A DNA stretch of 64,000 bases. Source: Adiantum capillus-veneris. Lineage: Eukaryota; Streptophyta; Polypodiopsida; Polypodiales; Pteridaceae. The number at the start of each line of letters is the position of its first letter. Position 1 is the stretch's first letter. The translations under genes were made by a program, and so were the position numbers. The notes beneath the pieces are model-generated. The model worked only from the letters and a program-made list of their open reading frames with translations, made no database searches and was not told where the DNA came from. Positions 54,962 to 64,000 of this stretch are shown piece after piece. The DNA lies in the NCBI GenBank assembly GCA_014529385.2, contig CM043959.1:85421029-85485028 (forward strand), read 5' to 3'.

Positions 54962-55716
54962 ATCTTGTTGCGAGAAGACGTATAAGATAAGATCGCAGAA
55001 TCTGCACACCATATATGGTGAAGGCCGCAATTGAGAATGAGAGAGATATGAGGACCGCGTTCTGTCAACGATAAACGTAAGAAGGATGCTCAAGGAACAT
55101 CCCAAGATGTGAGAGACGTCACCTAAAAAAGGCAGGGTAAAGGAGACATTAATAATAAAAGAGTCCTCAAAATAGAGTGGCGTGAGACGCAAGATTGACG
55201 ACCACAATACGAATAGCAAAAAGCTAAATCTTCTCGAAAAAGTTAACGCCAAAATAAGAAAAACTATCGCAGACGCTTCACGAAGAAGTAGGACGAAGAA
55301 AGCTGCGTCAAGCTCAATTGCAGTAAAAACAACATAACTTTCTGCTGCGAACTCCGATTGACGCAAACCTAGAACTCAAATCGAAGAGCTCGAGGAGACG
55401 AACAAGTTTTGGATGAAAGGTGCCATTGCGCTACGCTCCATCGTGCTTTTTTCGTTTCTCCAAATTTTGAGCAGAACACCCTGAAAAATTGAGATGAAGT
55501 TCAGGGTGTCATCAACAAGAAAACATAATCAACGATTAGATTGATTAGCAATAAACGCCACACAAAATACTAATCATATTCTTCTTAACACAAAACAACC
55601 ACAGTTAACAAGAATCAACGCTCAAAAATAAAATTTGTAGCAATTTTGAATCTTACATGCAAATCGCATAGACGTACTGTTTTGTCACCATGAATTGAAT
55701 CGGCACGTGATCGTTA

Positions 55717-55730
55717 CCACTCTGATACCA
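55717..55730 (-). other. Copia primer binding site (initiator tRNA-Met)
   Basis: TGGTATCAGAGTGG directly follows the LTR end CAACA on the minus strand. Confidence 0.9.
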
Positions 55731-55873
55731 TGTTGAGATGTAGAGAGAAAGAGAGAGAGACGAGACAAGAGACACACCATATACGCTCCCAAAGACTGAT
55801 TCATATTGAGGACAAGATACAAATATATAGGTGAGACCAAGTTGAGTAGAGTGAGCCATGTATAGCTCCAACA
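55731..55873 (-). repeat. 5' LTR of the copia element
   Basis: 143 bp. On the minus strand TGTTGGAGC...CATCTCAACA, with ccTATATATTTG as a TATA-like box. Confidence 0.9.
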
Positions 55874-56855
55874 AAAACAACACAATGGCAATCATGTTGG
55901 CAATACGGCAAGCTATAGATCTTGCTTACAATTCATATGCATTGTGGTCAAGCATTATGGCTTTCCGTATTTCCAAACGGCTCGCCATGGTGCTGTCTAT
56001 ATATTTGCGAGCTCTTTTCAAGCGCTAAAATTACCTCGTGTCCCTTAAAACAACACAATGGCAATCCGTTTGGCAATAAGCCGAGCCATAAAGATTGCCC
56101 ACAAGGCATCTGCATTGAGGGAAAGCTCTATGGCTTTCTGTATTGCCAACAACTTGCCATTGTGTTGTTTTTATGTCTGCAAGCGGTTTTCAAGCCCTAC
56201 AATAGCTAAACAGCCCTAAAAACAACACAATGGCAAGCTATTTGGAAATACGACAAGCCATAGAGTTTTCCCACAATGCATATGCATTGTGTGAAAGCTC
56301 TATGGTTTGCCCTATTTCCAAAAGGCTAGCCACTGTGTTGTATATATGTCAACGAGCAATTTTCAAGCTTTAAAATTACCTCGCAGTCCTAAAAACAACA
56401 CAATGGAGATTCGTTTGGCAAAACGGAAAGCCATAGATCTTGCCCACAATGCATATGCATTGTGGGCAAGCTCTATGGCTTGACTTATTGCCAACGAATT
56501 GCCATTGTGTTGTCTATATGTTTGCAAGCGATTTTCAAATGCTTAAATTGGCTCGTGTCCTTAAAAACAACACAAAAAGCGATCCGTTTGGCAATATGGC
56601 AAGCCATAAAGCTTGCCCACAAGGCATATGCATTGTGGGAAAGCTCTATGGCTTGCCATATTGCCAACGGCTCTCCATTGTGTTATTTATATGTCTGCGA
56701 GCGGTTTTCAGGCCATAAAATTGTTTTGCAACCCTGAAACACAATGGGAGCCGTTTGCCAAATTGGCAAGCCATAGAGCTTGTTGACATCGCATATGCAT
56801 TTGGAGAAGCGGTATGGCTTGCCTTTTGCTAAACACCTCACCATTGTGTTATTTT
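55874..56855. repeat. 172-bp foldback tandem array, right part
   Basis: Units start at 55,879, 56,052, 56,224, 56,397, 56,569 and 56,738, a spacing of 169-173. Each begins AACACAATGG, passes a palindromic centre (for example a perfect 32-base palindrome at 56,439-56,470) and returns to CCATTGTGTT, then a spacer with atatgt-tgcgagcggttttcaa. ORFs through the array on both strands are by-products. Confidence 0.9.
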
Positions 56856-57260
56856 TATGTTAGGTTAGTTTTAGGTTATAGGTTAGGTGAGATTATAGGT
56901 TAAGTTAGAGCTAGCGACAAATTGATAGTAGAAAAAACACAAACGGACTTGAAGATGACTCGTGTACTTCTAAAAACGCAAACGGACTTTGGTTAGATTA
57001 GTTTATAGGTTAGGTTTAGGTTATAATTTAGGTTTAGGTTTTAGGTTAGGTTAGATTATAGGTTAGGTTATAGCTAGTGTCAAATTAATAGTAGGAAAAA
57101 CGCAATCGGACTTCGAAGATGACTCGTGTACTTTTAAAAACGCAAACGGACTTCGATTAGGTTAGGCTATAGGTTAGGTTTAGGTTATAAGTTAGGTTAA
57201 AATAAATTAGGTTAGGTTTATGTTATAAGTTAGGTTAGATTATAGGCTAGGTTAGAGCTA
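56856..57260. repeat. GGTTA-rich tandem repeat, right block, with about 170-bp higher-order copies
   Basis: Blocks of ggttaggtta/ataggtta alternate with a repeated segment (gagctagcgycaaattaatagtagaaaaaacgcaa...cggacttc) at about 56,907, 57,071 and 57,252. No coding evidence. Confidence 0.8.
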
Positions 57261-57299
57261 GCGTCAAATTAATAGTAGAAAAAACGCAATCAGACTTCA

Positions 57300-57620
57300 A
57301 AAGTGCACACAGACTTCAAGAACCTTAATATACTGTCATTGACCAATAAAGACGAGATTATTACCCTGTGGTCCTAATCTCCGTGTACCTCTAGACCGAG
57401 GTGTGCGGGGATCGGGTCTGGCTAGAGAATGTGAGGTTGTTTGAGCTAGCAGCAAATAGTTGAAAAAACGCAATCGCACTTCAAAAGTGCACACAGACTT
57501 CAAGAACTTTAATATATATTCATTGACCAATAAAGACAAGATAATTACCTGGTGGTCCTAATCCTTGTGCACCTTCAGACCGAGGTGTGCGGGGATCAGG
57601 CTTGTCTATAGAATATGAGG
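57300..57620 (+). promoter_or_regulatory. Two tandem leader hairpins of element C
   Basis: Copy 1: stem 57,377-57,391 with 57,398-57,412. Copy 2: 57,561-57,575 with 57,582-57,596. Both are fully paired over 15 positions when G-U wobble is allowed, although their sequences differ from each other and from A. Each is preceded by ttgaccaataaagac and followed by gaatrtgaggttgtt, where A has the 5' splice site. Confidence 0.7.
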
Positions 57621-57720
57621 TTGTTATGTATTGTCATGTACTTAGTAGTGTGTTGTTATCACAACTAGAGTGTTTTAATTATTTTTTGCATCATTGGTAG
57701 ATAAAGTATGGGACGATAGG

Positions 57721-59704
57721 ATGGCGTGTCCTTGTGCGCATTGCAAGCATCAAATCTTTCAAAAACAAAAAATCTGCGACCAATACATACGCAATCACGA
57801 CTTTCCGATAGAGAAACTACAAGACCTGCACTATCGATCTCATGGTCTAGAGATTGAAGGTCAAATTCCGCAAGTAGATATTGTGCCAACTTCATCCCAG
57901 AGAAAATGATTTTCAAACGAGCAGCCATCGAGACTGAGTCCTCCCCACTAATACCTGACACGGCATTTCAAGAAGTAGAAATGGAGCAGATGTTGGATAT
58001 GTTCTTTGACATGGATTTCAACATAGAAGGCGACAACATTGAATGCAGTACTGTGAACCAACCTCAGCCATCCCGTTCATATCGACGGCATGATAGTAAC
58101 AATGAAGAAGGTGAGATGATGCAAAGTCTTGCATGCATGCCGCTCTACACTGGTGCAAAAATCTCAGTTCTCCGTATCGCGTTGGCAATGCTTAATTTGC
58201 AGTCTGTCTATGGTTGGTCTGACGTCTCAATCACACAGAGCTTTTCAGGTAAACACATTTTATCCTAAGCATGGTAAAGTGCAAATGATAGTTCATATAA
58301 AGTGATGAAAGGGCTCACTTTTTCATGTAACAACAGGTTGCTCAATGAGAAAATCTTGCCAGAAGGGAATCACATGCCCCCTACCCGTCCAACCGCTAAA
58401 AAGATTCTTCCTAATTTGGGCTTGGATTATCAAAACATACATGCATTTTCTAATGATTGTATACTTTTTTGCAATGAGTATAAGAACTTGGAACAGTGTC
58501 CCGATTGTGGATCAATCAGGTACAGGGAGGACACACAAGGAAAATTTATCCCTGCAAAGGTCCTTCGACACTTTCCTATCATTCCAAGAATAAAGAGCAT
58601 GTTCAGGTGCAAGTCCATAGCCTCTTTGATGACATGGCACTCAAATACTAGATCGACAAATGATGTGATGCGGGTACCTGCTGACTCTCATGCATGGAAG
58701 CACATAGAGGAAAGGTGGCCTACATTTAAGAATGAGCCTCGATGTATCCACTTTGGTCTGGCAATGGACGGAGTAAATCCATTCGGATTACGGAGTTCGC
58801 CATGGAGCACGTGGCCTATTTGTCTGGTTAATTACAATCTTTCACCATGGCTCACTATCAAGAAGGGCCATCTGTTGTTGTCATTGATTGTCCCAGGAAA
58901 GTACAAAGCAAAGAACATAGATGTCTATCTGGCACCACTTATAGAAGAGCTCCAAATCTTGTGGACAGGAATCGATGTGGTTGATATATCCCAACCAATC
59001 GGGCGACGGAATGCACATGTGCAAGGCATTCTCATGTGGACCATGCATGATTGGCCAAGCTTCGGTGAGTGCTCAGGTAAGTGCCTTTAGAACCCTCACA
59101 AACATGTGATTCATGGCTATGCCAACGCTTTTATATTTTACTTTTGTGATGTTTCAGGCTTGAGTTACTGGAGCAATCATGCATGTCCAAAATGTGGTCC
59201 TTGTATTGGCTTCTACCGCTTTGAGAATTTGAGCAATACAGTTTACGAGGAGCATGGTAGATTTTTGCCTGAAGGACATGAGCTACGTGGACCAAACATA
59301 TGCAAACATGACATACATCCACTGAAAGCGAGAAATTGGAAAAACATGTGGCTGGAGAGGGGAGATTGGATGTCACCTGGAATGAAAAGACTTTCTATTT
59401 TCCATGAACTCCCATACTGGAGTGAGCCACTGATTAATCACTTGCTCGACCAATGCACATCTTCAAGAATGTGGGGGAGGTCATATGGAAAACCATCACT
59501 GGAAAAAAGGAGAGCAAGGCCCAAAGAGATGACCTGCAGGCTGTGGGTTGAATGCCAGAGATGCGGCATCGACTTAAACCCAATGGAAAATTTGCTATAC
59601 CAAAAGATCCATGGGTCCTGAGTTGCACAGAAGAGCAACACATGAAGAAGATTATATCTTCATTCAAGACTCCCAGAGGGTGCTTTGCAATGTTTAAAAA
59701 CTTC
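57721..59704 (+). pseudogene. TNPD-like transposase, element C, truncated in the middle
   Basis: MACPCAHCKHQIFQKQKICD starts the cysteine-rich region. A frameshift near 57,907 is followed by a poorly conserved acidic part, and then GAKISVLRIALAMLNLQSVY. Introns (58,249-58,336; about 59,077-59,157) are at the same places as in A and B. Transposase_21 is well kept (HFPIIPRIKSMFRCKSIASL, HFGLAMDGVNPFGLRSSPWS, ILMWTMHDWPSFGECS). A one-base deletion breaks LLDPMHIFKN at about 59,451 and a TGA follows at 59,548. The protein ends at FKTPRGCFAMFKNFF, where the sequence switches to element D noncoding DNA. DUF4218 and DUF4216 are missing. Confidence 0.85.
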
Positions 59705-59897
59705 TTTCACATCCACACACGCGCACACACACAAGAAGAAGAGAGTTATAATGTCGTAGGAAACTATCCTAAAATACGTTAAAGATTAGGTTAGATGTAG
59801 ACTTACGTTAAATTAGATTAGATTTAGGTTTATTTTAAATTAGATTTACGTTTATTTACGCTAGATTTAGATTTACGTTATATTAGATTAGATTTAG

Positions 59898-60260
59898 GTC
59901 TCCATAGACTGCGATGCCTGCATGAAGCGGGTGAAGAAAGCCCTCAATGGAATATAGGGTATTGCTGCCTTCACTCATGGTGGGCTCCGTCGATCCAAAA
60001 GTACTGGTGAAATGTCTTCAGAAGATAGGGAAGAAGGTGGATCTTCAGGGCGGCAAGAGTCACTACATCCCCGACACAATGACCATCTAGACAACCTCTA
60101 GTCATTCAACATCAACTTCAAAGTTAGTAACAAGAGCAAGAACGGTCTAAAGGTCCAATTGCTGTCATCACATGTGGATGGAGATGAGGCAGTGTCACCG
60201 CCGGAAGTTAACTCTCACATCTTTAGTGATGAGAATGCCAACTCTTGCCGAGTTATGTGA
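59898..60260 (+). pseudogene. Captured HIPP-like gene fragment in element D (HMA domain plus CaaX end)
   Basis: VSIDCDACMKRVKKALNGI (59,898-59,954) has the CxxC metal-binding loop of a heavy-metal-associated domain. A stop and frame change follow, then GSVDPKVLVKCLQKIGKKVD, the domain's C-terminal part. Further on, back in the first frame, FNINFKVSNKSKNGLKVQLL leads to NANSCRVM-stop (stop 60,258-60,260). CRVM fits a C-a-a-X prenylation signal, the hallmark of heavy-metal-associated isoprenylated plant proteins. No transposon protein has this arrangement, so capture of host gene sequence by a CACTA ancestor is the best reading. Confidence 0.72.
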
Positions 60261-60329
60261 AAAATTATGTGTTAAATCAGTTTTAAGGTTCATATAATCC
60301 CTGTTAGTTTAGTTCTTTGTTTTTAATAT

Positions 60330-60401
60330 AACATAATTTACGTTAGATTTAGATTTATGTTATATGAGATTAGACTTAGGTTTATTTAGGTTTATCTAGG
60401 T

Positions 60402-60432
<31 letters not shown>

Positions 60433-60650
60433 AGAAGAAGAGAGTTTTAACGTCGTAGGAAACTATTCCAAAAGATGTTAAAGATTAGGTTAGATGTAGA
60501 CTTACGTTAAATTAGATTTAGGTTTATTTTTAGTTAGATTTACGCTTATTTACGTTAGATCGAGTCCACGCAAGAATTACTTACGGTTTAGGGTTTAGAG
60601 TTAGACGAAGAGTGAAAAGATCTACTGTGAAAAGATGTTAAGATGCTGTG
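60330..60650. other. Element D: TTACGTTAAATTAGATTTAGG repeats and CA microsatellite
   Basis: Repeats of ttacgtta/gatttaggttta and a (CA)n run (60,409-60,431). The phrase aagaagaagagagtt-taacgtcgtaggaaactat repeats that at 59,735-59,765, so this is a local duplication within the element. Confidence 0.75.
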
Positions 60651-60659
60651 AAGTGCTAC

Positions 60660-60849
60660 AGCTAGAGAAGAGGCAAAGGGGTTTTGTCCACTACATGCAG
60701 TATCATGTAGACGTGGGTCTGTAGATTTCTTGTACCCACAAATATAGGTATTGACCAATAAAGACGAGATTATAACCCGGTGGTTCTGATCTCCGTGCAC
60801 CTCTAGACCGAGGTGTGCGGGGATTGGACATGACTAGAGAATGTGAGGT
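60660..60849 (+). promoter_or_regulatory. Structured leader of element D
   Basis: Same three stem-loops as in A (CTACATG/CATGTAG 60,691-60,710; 15-bp stem 60,789-60,803 with 60,810-60,824) and the same gaatgtgag|gtaa splice-site candidate. The intron carries (GA)n at 60,850-60,929. Confidence 0.7.

Positions 60850-60929
<80 letters not shown>
60850..60929. repeat. (GA)n in the leader intron of element D
   Basis: About 38 GA units, longer than the run in A (34,276-34,324). Confidence 0.9.
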
Positions 60930-60931
<2 letters not shown>

Positions 60932-60997
60932 GATGAAGAATGCCAATAGAATATTAAATTTGTTGTCCAGGTTATTAGATTTAGGTTTATCCTCATT

Positions 60998-63900
60998 ATG
61001 AGTAGCGACGAGGATGTGGGACCGTCCAACCGAAACACCTATCTCTCAACGAGGGTCTTATGTCCTTGTAATCAATGCAAGCATGCTGTGCGACGGACAA
61101 GACGTGTTTCTTTGCAGCACGTTCGCGAATTTGGCGAGTTCGATCCATCTATTATAGATCGAGTTATTGCCAATTATAACTCGTCGGACTCTGACGCTGG
61201 CCAACAAGCAGCAATCTTGCAACCCAATAGACGTGTTCGCAGGCGCTTTGGTCAAGCAGCATATGTGAGGCCACAAGATGTAGCCTCTGACAGCTCGGGG
61301 GATGATCATGCAGAGCACATTCCCAACGAGGCAATGTTTGAGCCCGAGATTGATGAAATGATCGAGACGATCATGGATTCAGAAAGGCTTATCTATGATG
61401 ATATGAAAAGTGAAGCCGATACGTCATATTGTATAATGGAGCACGTATGTCTAGATTGAAAGCACTCTTGGTTCTTCTCAACATGCAGGCAAAGTTTGGA
61501 TGGAGTGACACTAGCGTCACAACGCTTTTCAGGTGATCTATTACAGTTAGTTTACTTTAATAGAACTCTAAATGTATAATGATCTGATAGATTTTTACAC
61601 GACTGTATCATATTTTTATGTTGTGTAGATTGCTGAAAGAGCACATACTACCAGCTGACAATGTGATGCCAGATTCCCGAGATGAAGCAAGAAAGATTTT
61701 GCGAAACTTGGGGATGGATTACAATTCTATCCACGCTTGTCCTAATGACTGCATTCTTTTCAGAGGGGAATACACAGACATGGAGAAGTGTCCGAAATGT
61801 GATTCCGAAAGATATCGAGTAGATCTCCACGGGACAAAAATTCCACAAAAGGTTTTGCGACATTTTCCTTTGCTTCCTCGCATCAAGCATTTCTTCGAAT
61901 GTAAGTCCATGGCCGCCCTAGCATCATGGCATGAGGAGAATAAATCTTCGGATGGTGTGCTACGAATTCCTGCAGATTGCGCAGCCTGGAAACATATAGA
62001 TGGAACATGGTCGGATTTTGCCAGGGAAGCTCGAAATTTGCGCTTAGGCCTGGCTATGGATGGCGTAAATCCATTTGGTCAAAGATCAACATCTTACAGT
62101 GTATGGCCCATTGTCATCGTCAACTACAACATTCCCCCATGGTTGACTACGAAGAAGGGGCACCTATGGCTAAGCTTGATTGTGCCAGGGCGATATAAAG
62201 TGGGGAATATGGATGTGTATCTTCGTCCACTATTGGAAGAGCTACAACAATTGTGGATTGGCATAGAGGTGGTGGATATGAGCCGACACACAGGACGACG
62301 GAATGCTTTGATCAGAGGCATTCTAATGTGGACCATGCATGACTATCCCGGGCTAACAGAATGCTCAGGTGATCTATTGACACTCCTCACTCAGACACTG
62401 TAAATATTGTTTTTTCCCATAGTTGATCTATTATCATGTGTATACATGCAGGGTTTCAAACAAGCGGATACAGAGCATGTGTCACATGTGGACCTAGATT
62501 GAATGCACGTAGGGCACCCTCACTGAAGAAGCAAATCTACGAAGGTCATCAAGCGTATCTTCCAGAGAATCATGTGTTACGCGACGGCTTTTTGGGAAGA
62601 GAGCCACCAAGGATGTCTGCACAAGCATGGTTAGAGCAGAAGGAGATGTGCGATGACGGATTGCCTCCAGGGATGAAGAGACTATCTCTATGGTACGAGT
62701 TACCATACTGGCCCCGACTCATGATCAATCACTTGCTCGATCCAATGCACATATTCAAGAATGTGGGTAATCTACTATGGGACCATTTGACCGGCAAGAA
62801 AGATACTTTGGGAGCCAGAGTTGACCTTAGAAATGTGGATCGTATGGAGCAATATTGGCCGCAAACAGCGTCTGATGGATCGATAAAACTCCCTAAAGCA
62901 CCATGGATTTTCACAGGAGCCCAAGAACGCAAAGTAAAAGAGGCCATTCGATCTTTGCGGACCCCCACTGGCGTAATGCACTCGCTCCGAACGTGTTTTA
63001 CTAAATAAGGAAGCTTACAGGTTTGAAGTCACACGATTGGCATAAAATGTGTCAGGTACGTTCATAGTGGACTTTAATATCATTGCATAAAATGTGGACT
63101 TTAATATCATTGCTGCACATACTTTACAGTTTATTTTACCGGTTGCCATTGAGGGATGTTTGTCTCTCGACATCCGTAACACAATCTACAAACTTGCAAA
63201 GCTGGTGCAATGGATCTCACAAAAGGAGATCAACGTAGACTCCATACCATTCGCCAAACTAAATGCTGCGGAGCTTGTGTGCATGTTTGAGAAACATTTT
63301 CCTACTACAATGCTAACCATTCAGGTGCATCTTCTTGTTCACATAGTTGATGAGGTGGAAATAGCTGGCACAGTTCATTCCAGATGGATGTTCTTCTTAG
63401 AGCGTTTCATGAAAACGCTTAAGGGATATGTGCGTCAAAAGGCACGTCCGGAGGGTAGCATGGCAGAAGGTTGGTTGGTATCAGAGTCCCTAGTGTACAT
63501 TGGAGAGTGGCTAGACGGATTTGATAAATCCCGGGACACGCTATGGCGAACCATAGATGATGAGCGCATATCTGGGATTGTCATGTGCAATCTTGGTGTT
63601 GAGAAGAAGATGACGGAAGATCTAGAGGCTAAAATCAACCGATTTTGCATGCTTCACAATCCAGTGATGCAAAAGTGGATTTCACAATATGAGGATGCAA
63701 AGCAAGAGCGACAAAGGGCACGAATCGAGTGGAGACGGGGAAGACGACCACCGATGCACTATCCAGCGGTTCTGGAGAGCCTATTAACCTTCATGAGCTT
63801 AAGATGGTTGCACAACCAATTGAAAAGCGCACAACAATGAGGTGACGAAGTGACTGAAGTAGAGTGGGAGTACTCTCGGGGTTGCGCGACCAAGGTAAGT

Positions 63901-64000
63901 TTGCAATGTACGACTAGCAAGTGACTTTATTTATAAACGTTTGAACGGCCACTCATAATCTTTGTTCGTTGTAGTATAACTCATACACAGCAGCATGGTG
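60998..64000 (+). pseudogene. TNPD-like transposase, element D (3' end outside window)
   Basis: Nearly identical to the element A gene, with the same exon layout (60,998-; 61,629-62,368; 62,452-; 63,130-). Lesions: a 2-bp insertion near 61,427 shifts exon 1 before its end (SEADTS|YCIMEHVCLD-stop); the TAA shared with A is at 63,006-63,008; a 1-base deletion follows immediately (ggaagc versus ggaaagc); TGC to TGA gives a new stop at 63,838-63,840. Exon 2 (Transposase_21) is intact. The DUF4216 exon begins only at about 63,975. Confidence 0.87.

Larger units (their letters stand above)
50409..55873 (-). mobile_element. Ty1/copia retrotransposon, complete structure, 5.5 kb
   Basis: Short LTRs (50,409-50,553 and 55,731-55,873; five substitutions and a 2-bp indel), PBS TGGTATCAGAGTGG next to the right LTR, purine tract gtttgagtggggg next to the left LTR, and AAAAC duplications. 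The minus strand encodes gag, protease, integrase, RT and RNase H in copia order. Several frameshifts and stops inactivate it, but it is relatively young, judging by LTR similarity of about 96%. Confidence 0.93.
49053..59704 (+). mobile_element. CACTA element C, 5' end and transposase, 3' end missing
   Basis: Begins CACTACAAGAGGTCAC at 49,053, with ATG before it as the likely target copy. Subterminal motifs are of a third type (TTTCGGC-CC / TTCCGAC, 49,072-49,260). The 5' part includes GGTTA-rich repeats, the foldback array with a nested copia element, two leader copies and a transposase gene at 57,721-59,704. No matching right TIR occurs. The coding region breaks off at a CA-rich stretch and joins element D. 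That the end at 49,053 and the transposase belong to one element is inferred from order and orientation. Confidence 0.6.
59705..64000 (+). mobile_element. CACTA element D, near-identical copy of A, 5'-truncated, runs off window
   Basis: From cacatccacacacgcgcaca onward it matches element A from about 33,508, with only scattered differences. The first about 890 bases of A (left TIR, subterminal repeats, microsatellites) are missing. D keeps about 390 bases (60,107-60,496) that are deleted in A. The coding offset to A is a constant 26,609 bases until a 1-base deletion. Confidence 0.9.

Noticed and set aside
54963-55366. N-terminal extension of copia gag from the upstream Met at 55,366
   Set aside because: It is open in frame but hydrophobic, without gag features, and lies in the leader. 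MAMNILVNG at 54,961 is the more likely start.
55922-56737. Several ORFs of 60-95 codons on both strands
   Set aside because: They read through the palindromic 172-bp array in parallel and differ only by repeat drift.

Overview
The window is nuclear DNA of a land plant, and almost all of it is transposable-element sequence. Evidence for a plant: CACTA (EnSpm) DNA transposons with Transposase_21, DUF4218 and DUF4216 proteins; a MIKC-type MADS-box first exon; a chromodomain Ty3/gypsy element; LTR elements primed by initiator tRNA-Met whose bases match the plant tRNA; and a captured fragment that looks like a plant-specific HIPP metallochaperone. The dense (GA)n/(CT)n microsatellites and deep nesting suggest a large, repeat-rich genome. 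A seed-free plant such as a fern is possible, but the sequence does not settle it. No rRNA or complete tRNA gene, CRISPR array or bacterial-type operon is visible.

Left third (1-25 kb): a Ty1/copia LTR with a frameshifted gag (1-1.25 kb). A decayed Ty3/gypsy element (2.3-7.4 kb) is interrupted by a complete 2.4-kb non-coding LTR element (TSD GAGAG). A second gypsy reverse-transcriptase remnant (9.4-9.75 and 18.69-18.83 kb) is split by an 8.9-kb minus-strand element that encodes gag, protease and a WVPK-repeat region but no reverse transcriptase or integrase. At 21,892-24,963 lies a strongly rearranged chromovirus mosaic. It is bounded by two inverted U3 ends with a perfect 5-bp TSD (CATTT) and contains inverted copies of the 3' half of initiator tRNA-Met including CCA.

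Middle (25-32.6 kb): a tRNA-derived SINE with 16-bp TSDs, a wrecked copia element, and a duplicated MADS-box first exon (one copy intact, one decayed).

Right half (32.6-64 kb): CACTA territory. Element A (32,620-40,325) is full-length, with TIRs, GCT target duplication, subterminal repeats, a TNPD-like and a TNPA-like gene, and a captured HIPP fragment. Element B (41,934-48,878) is inserted, with a GTT duplication, in a remnant (E) of an A-type element. Element C starts at 49,053 inside the same remnant. It holds a 172-bp tandem array of foldback units split by a copia element (50,409-55,873, TSD AAAAC), then a transposase gene that breaks off at about 59,704. There it joins element D, a 5'-truncated near-identical copy of A running off the window.

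The most unusual signals are (1) a structured leader shared by all CACTA copies just upstream of the first intron, whose 14-15-bp hairpin keeps pairing through wobble-compatible changes between divergent subfamilies; (2) the tRNA-half/double-U3 chromovirus mosaic; (3) the HMA and CaaX gene capture; and (4) the foldback array. Most coding regions are broken, so the window reads as a record of nested insertion, capture and aberrant reverse transcription.
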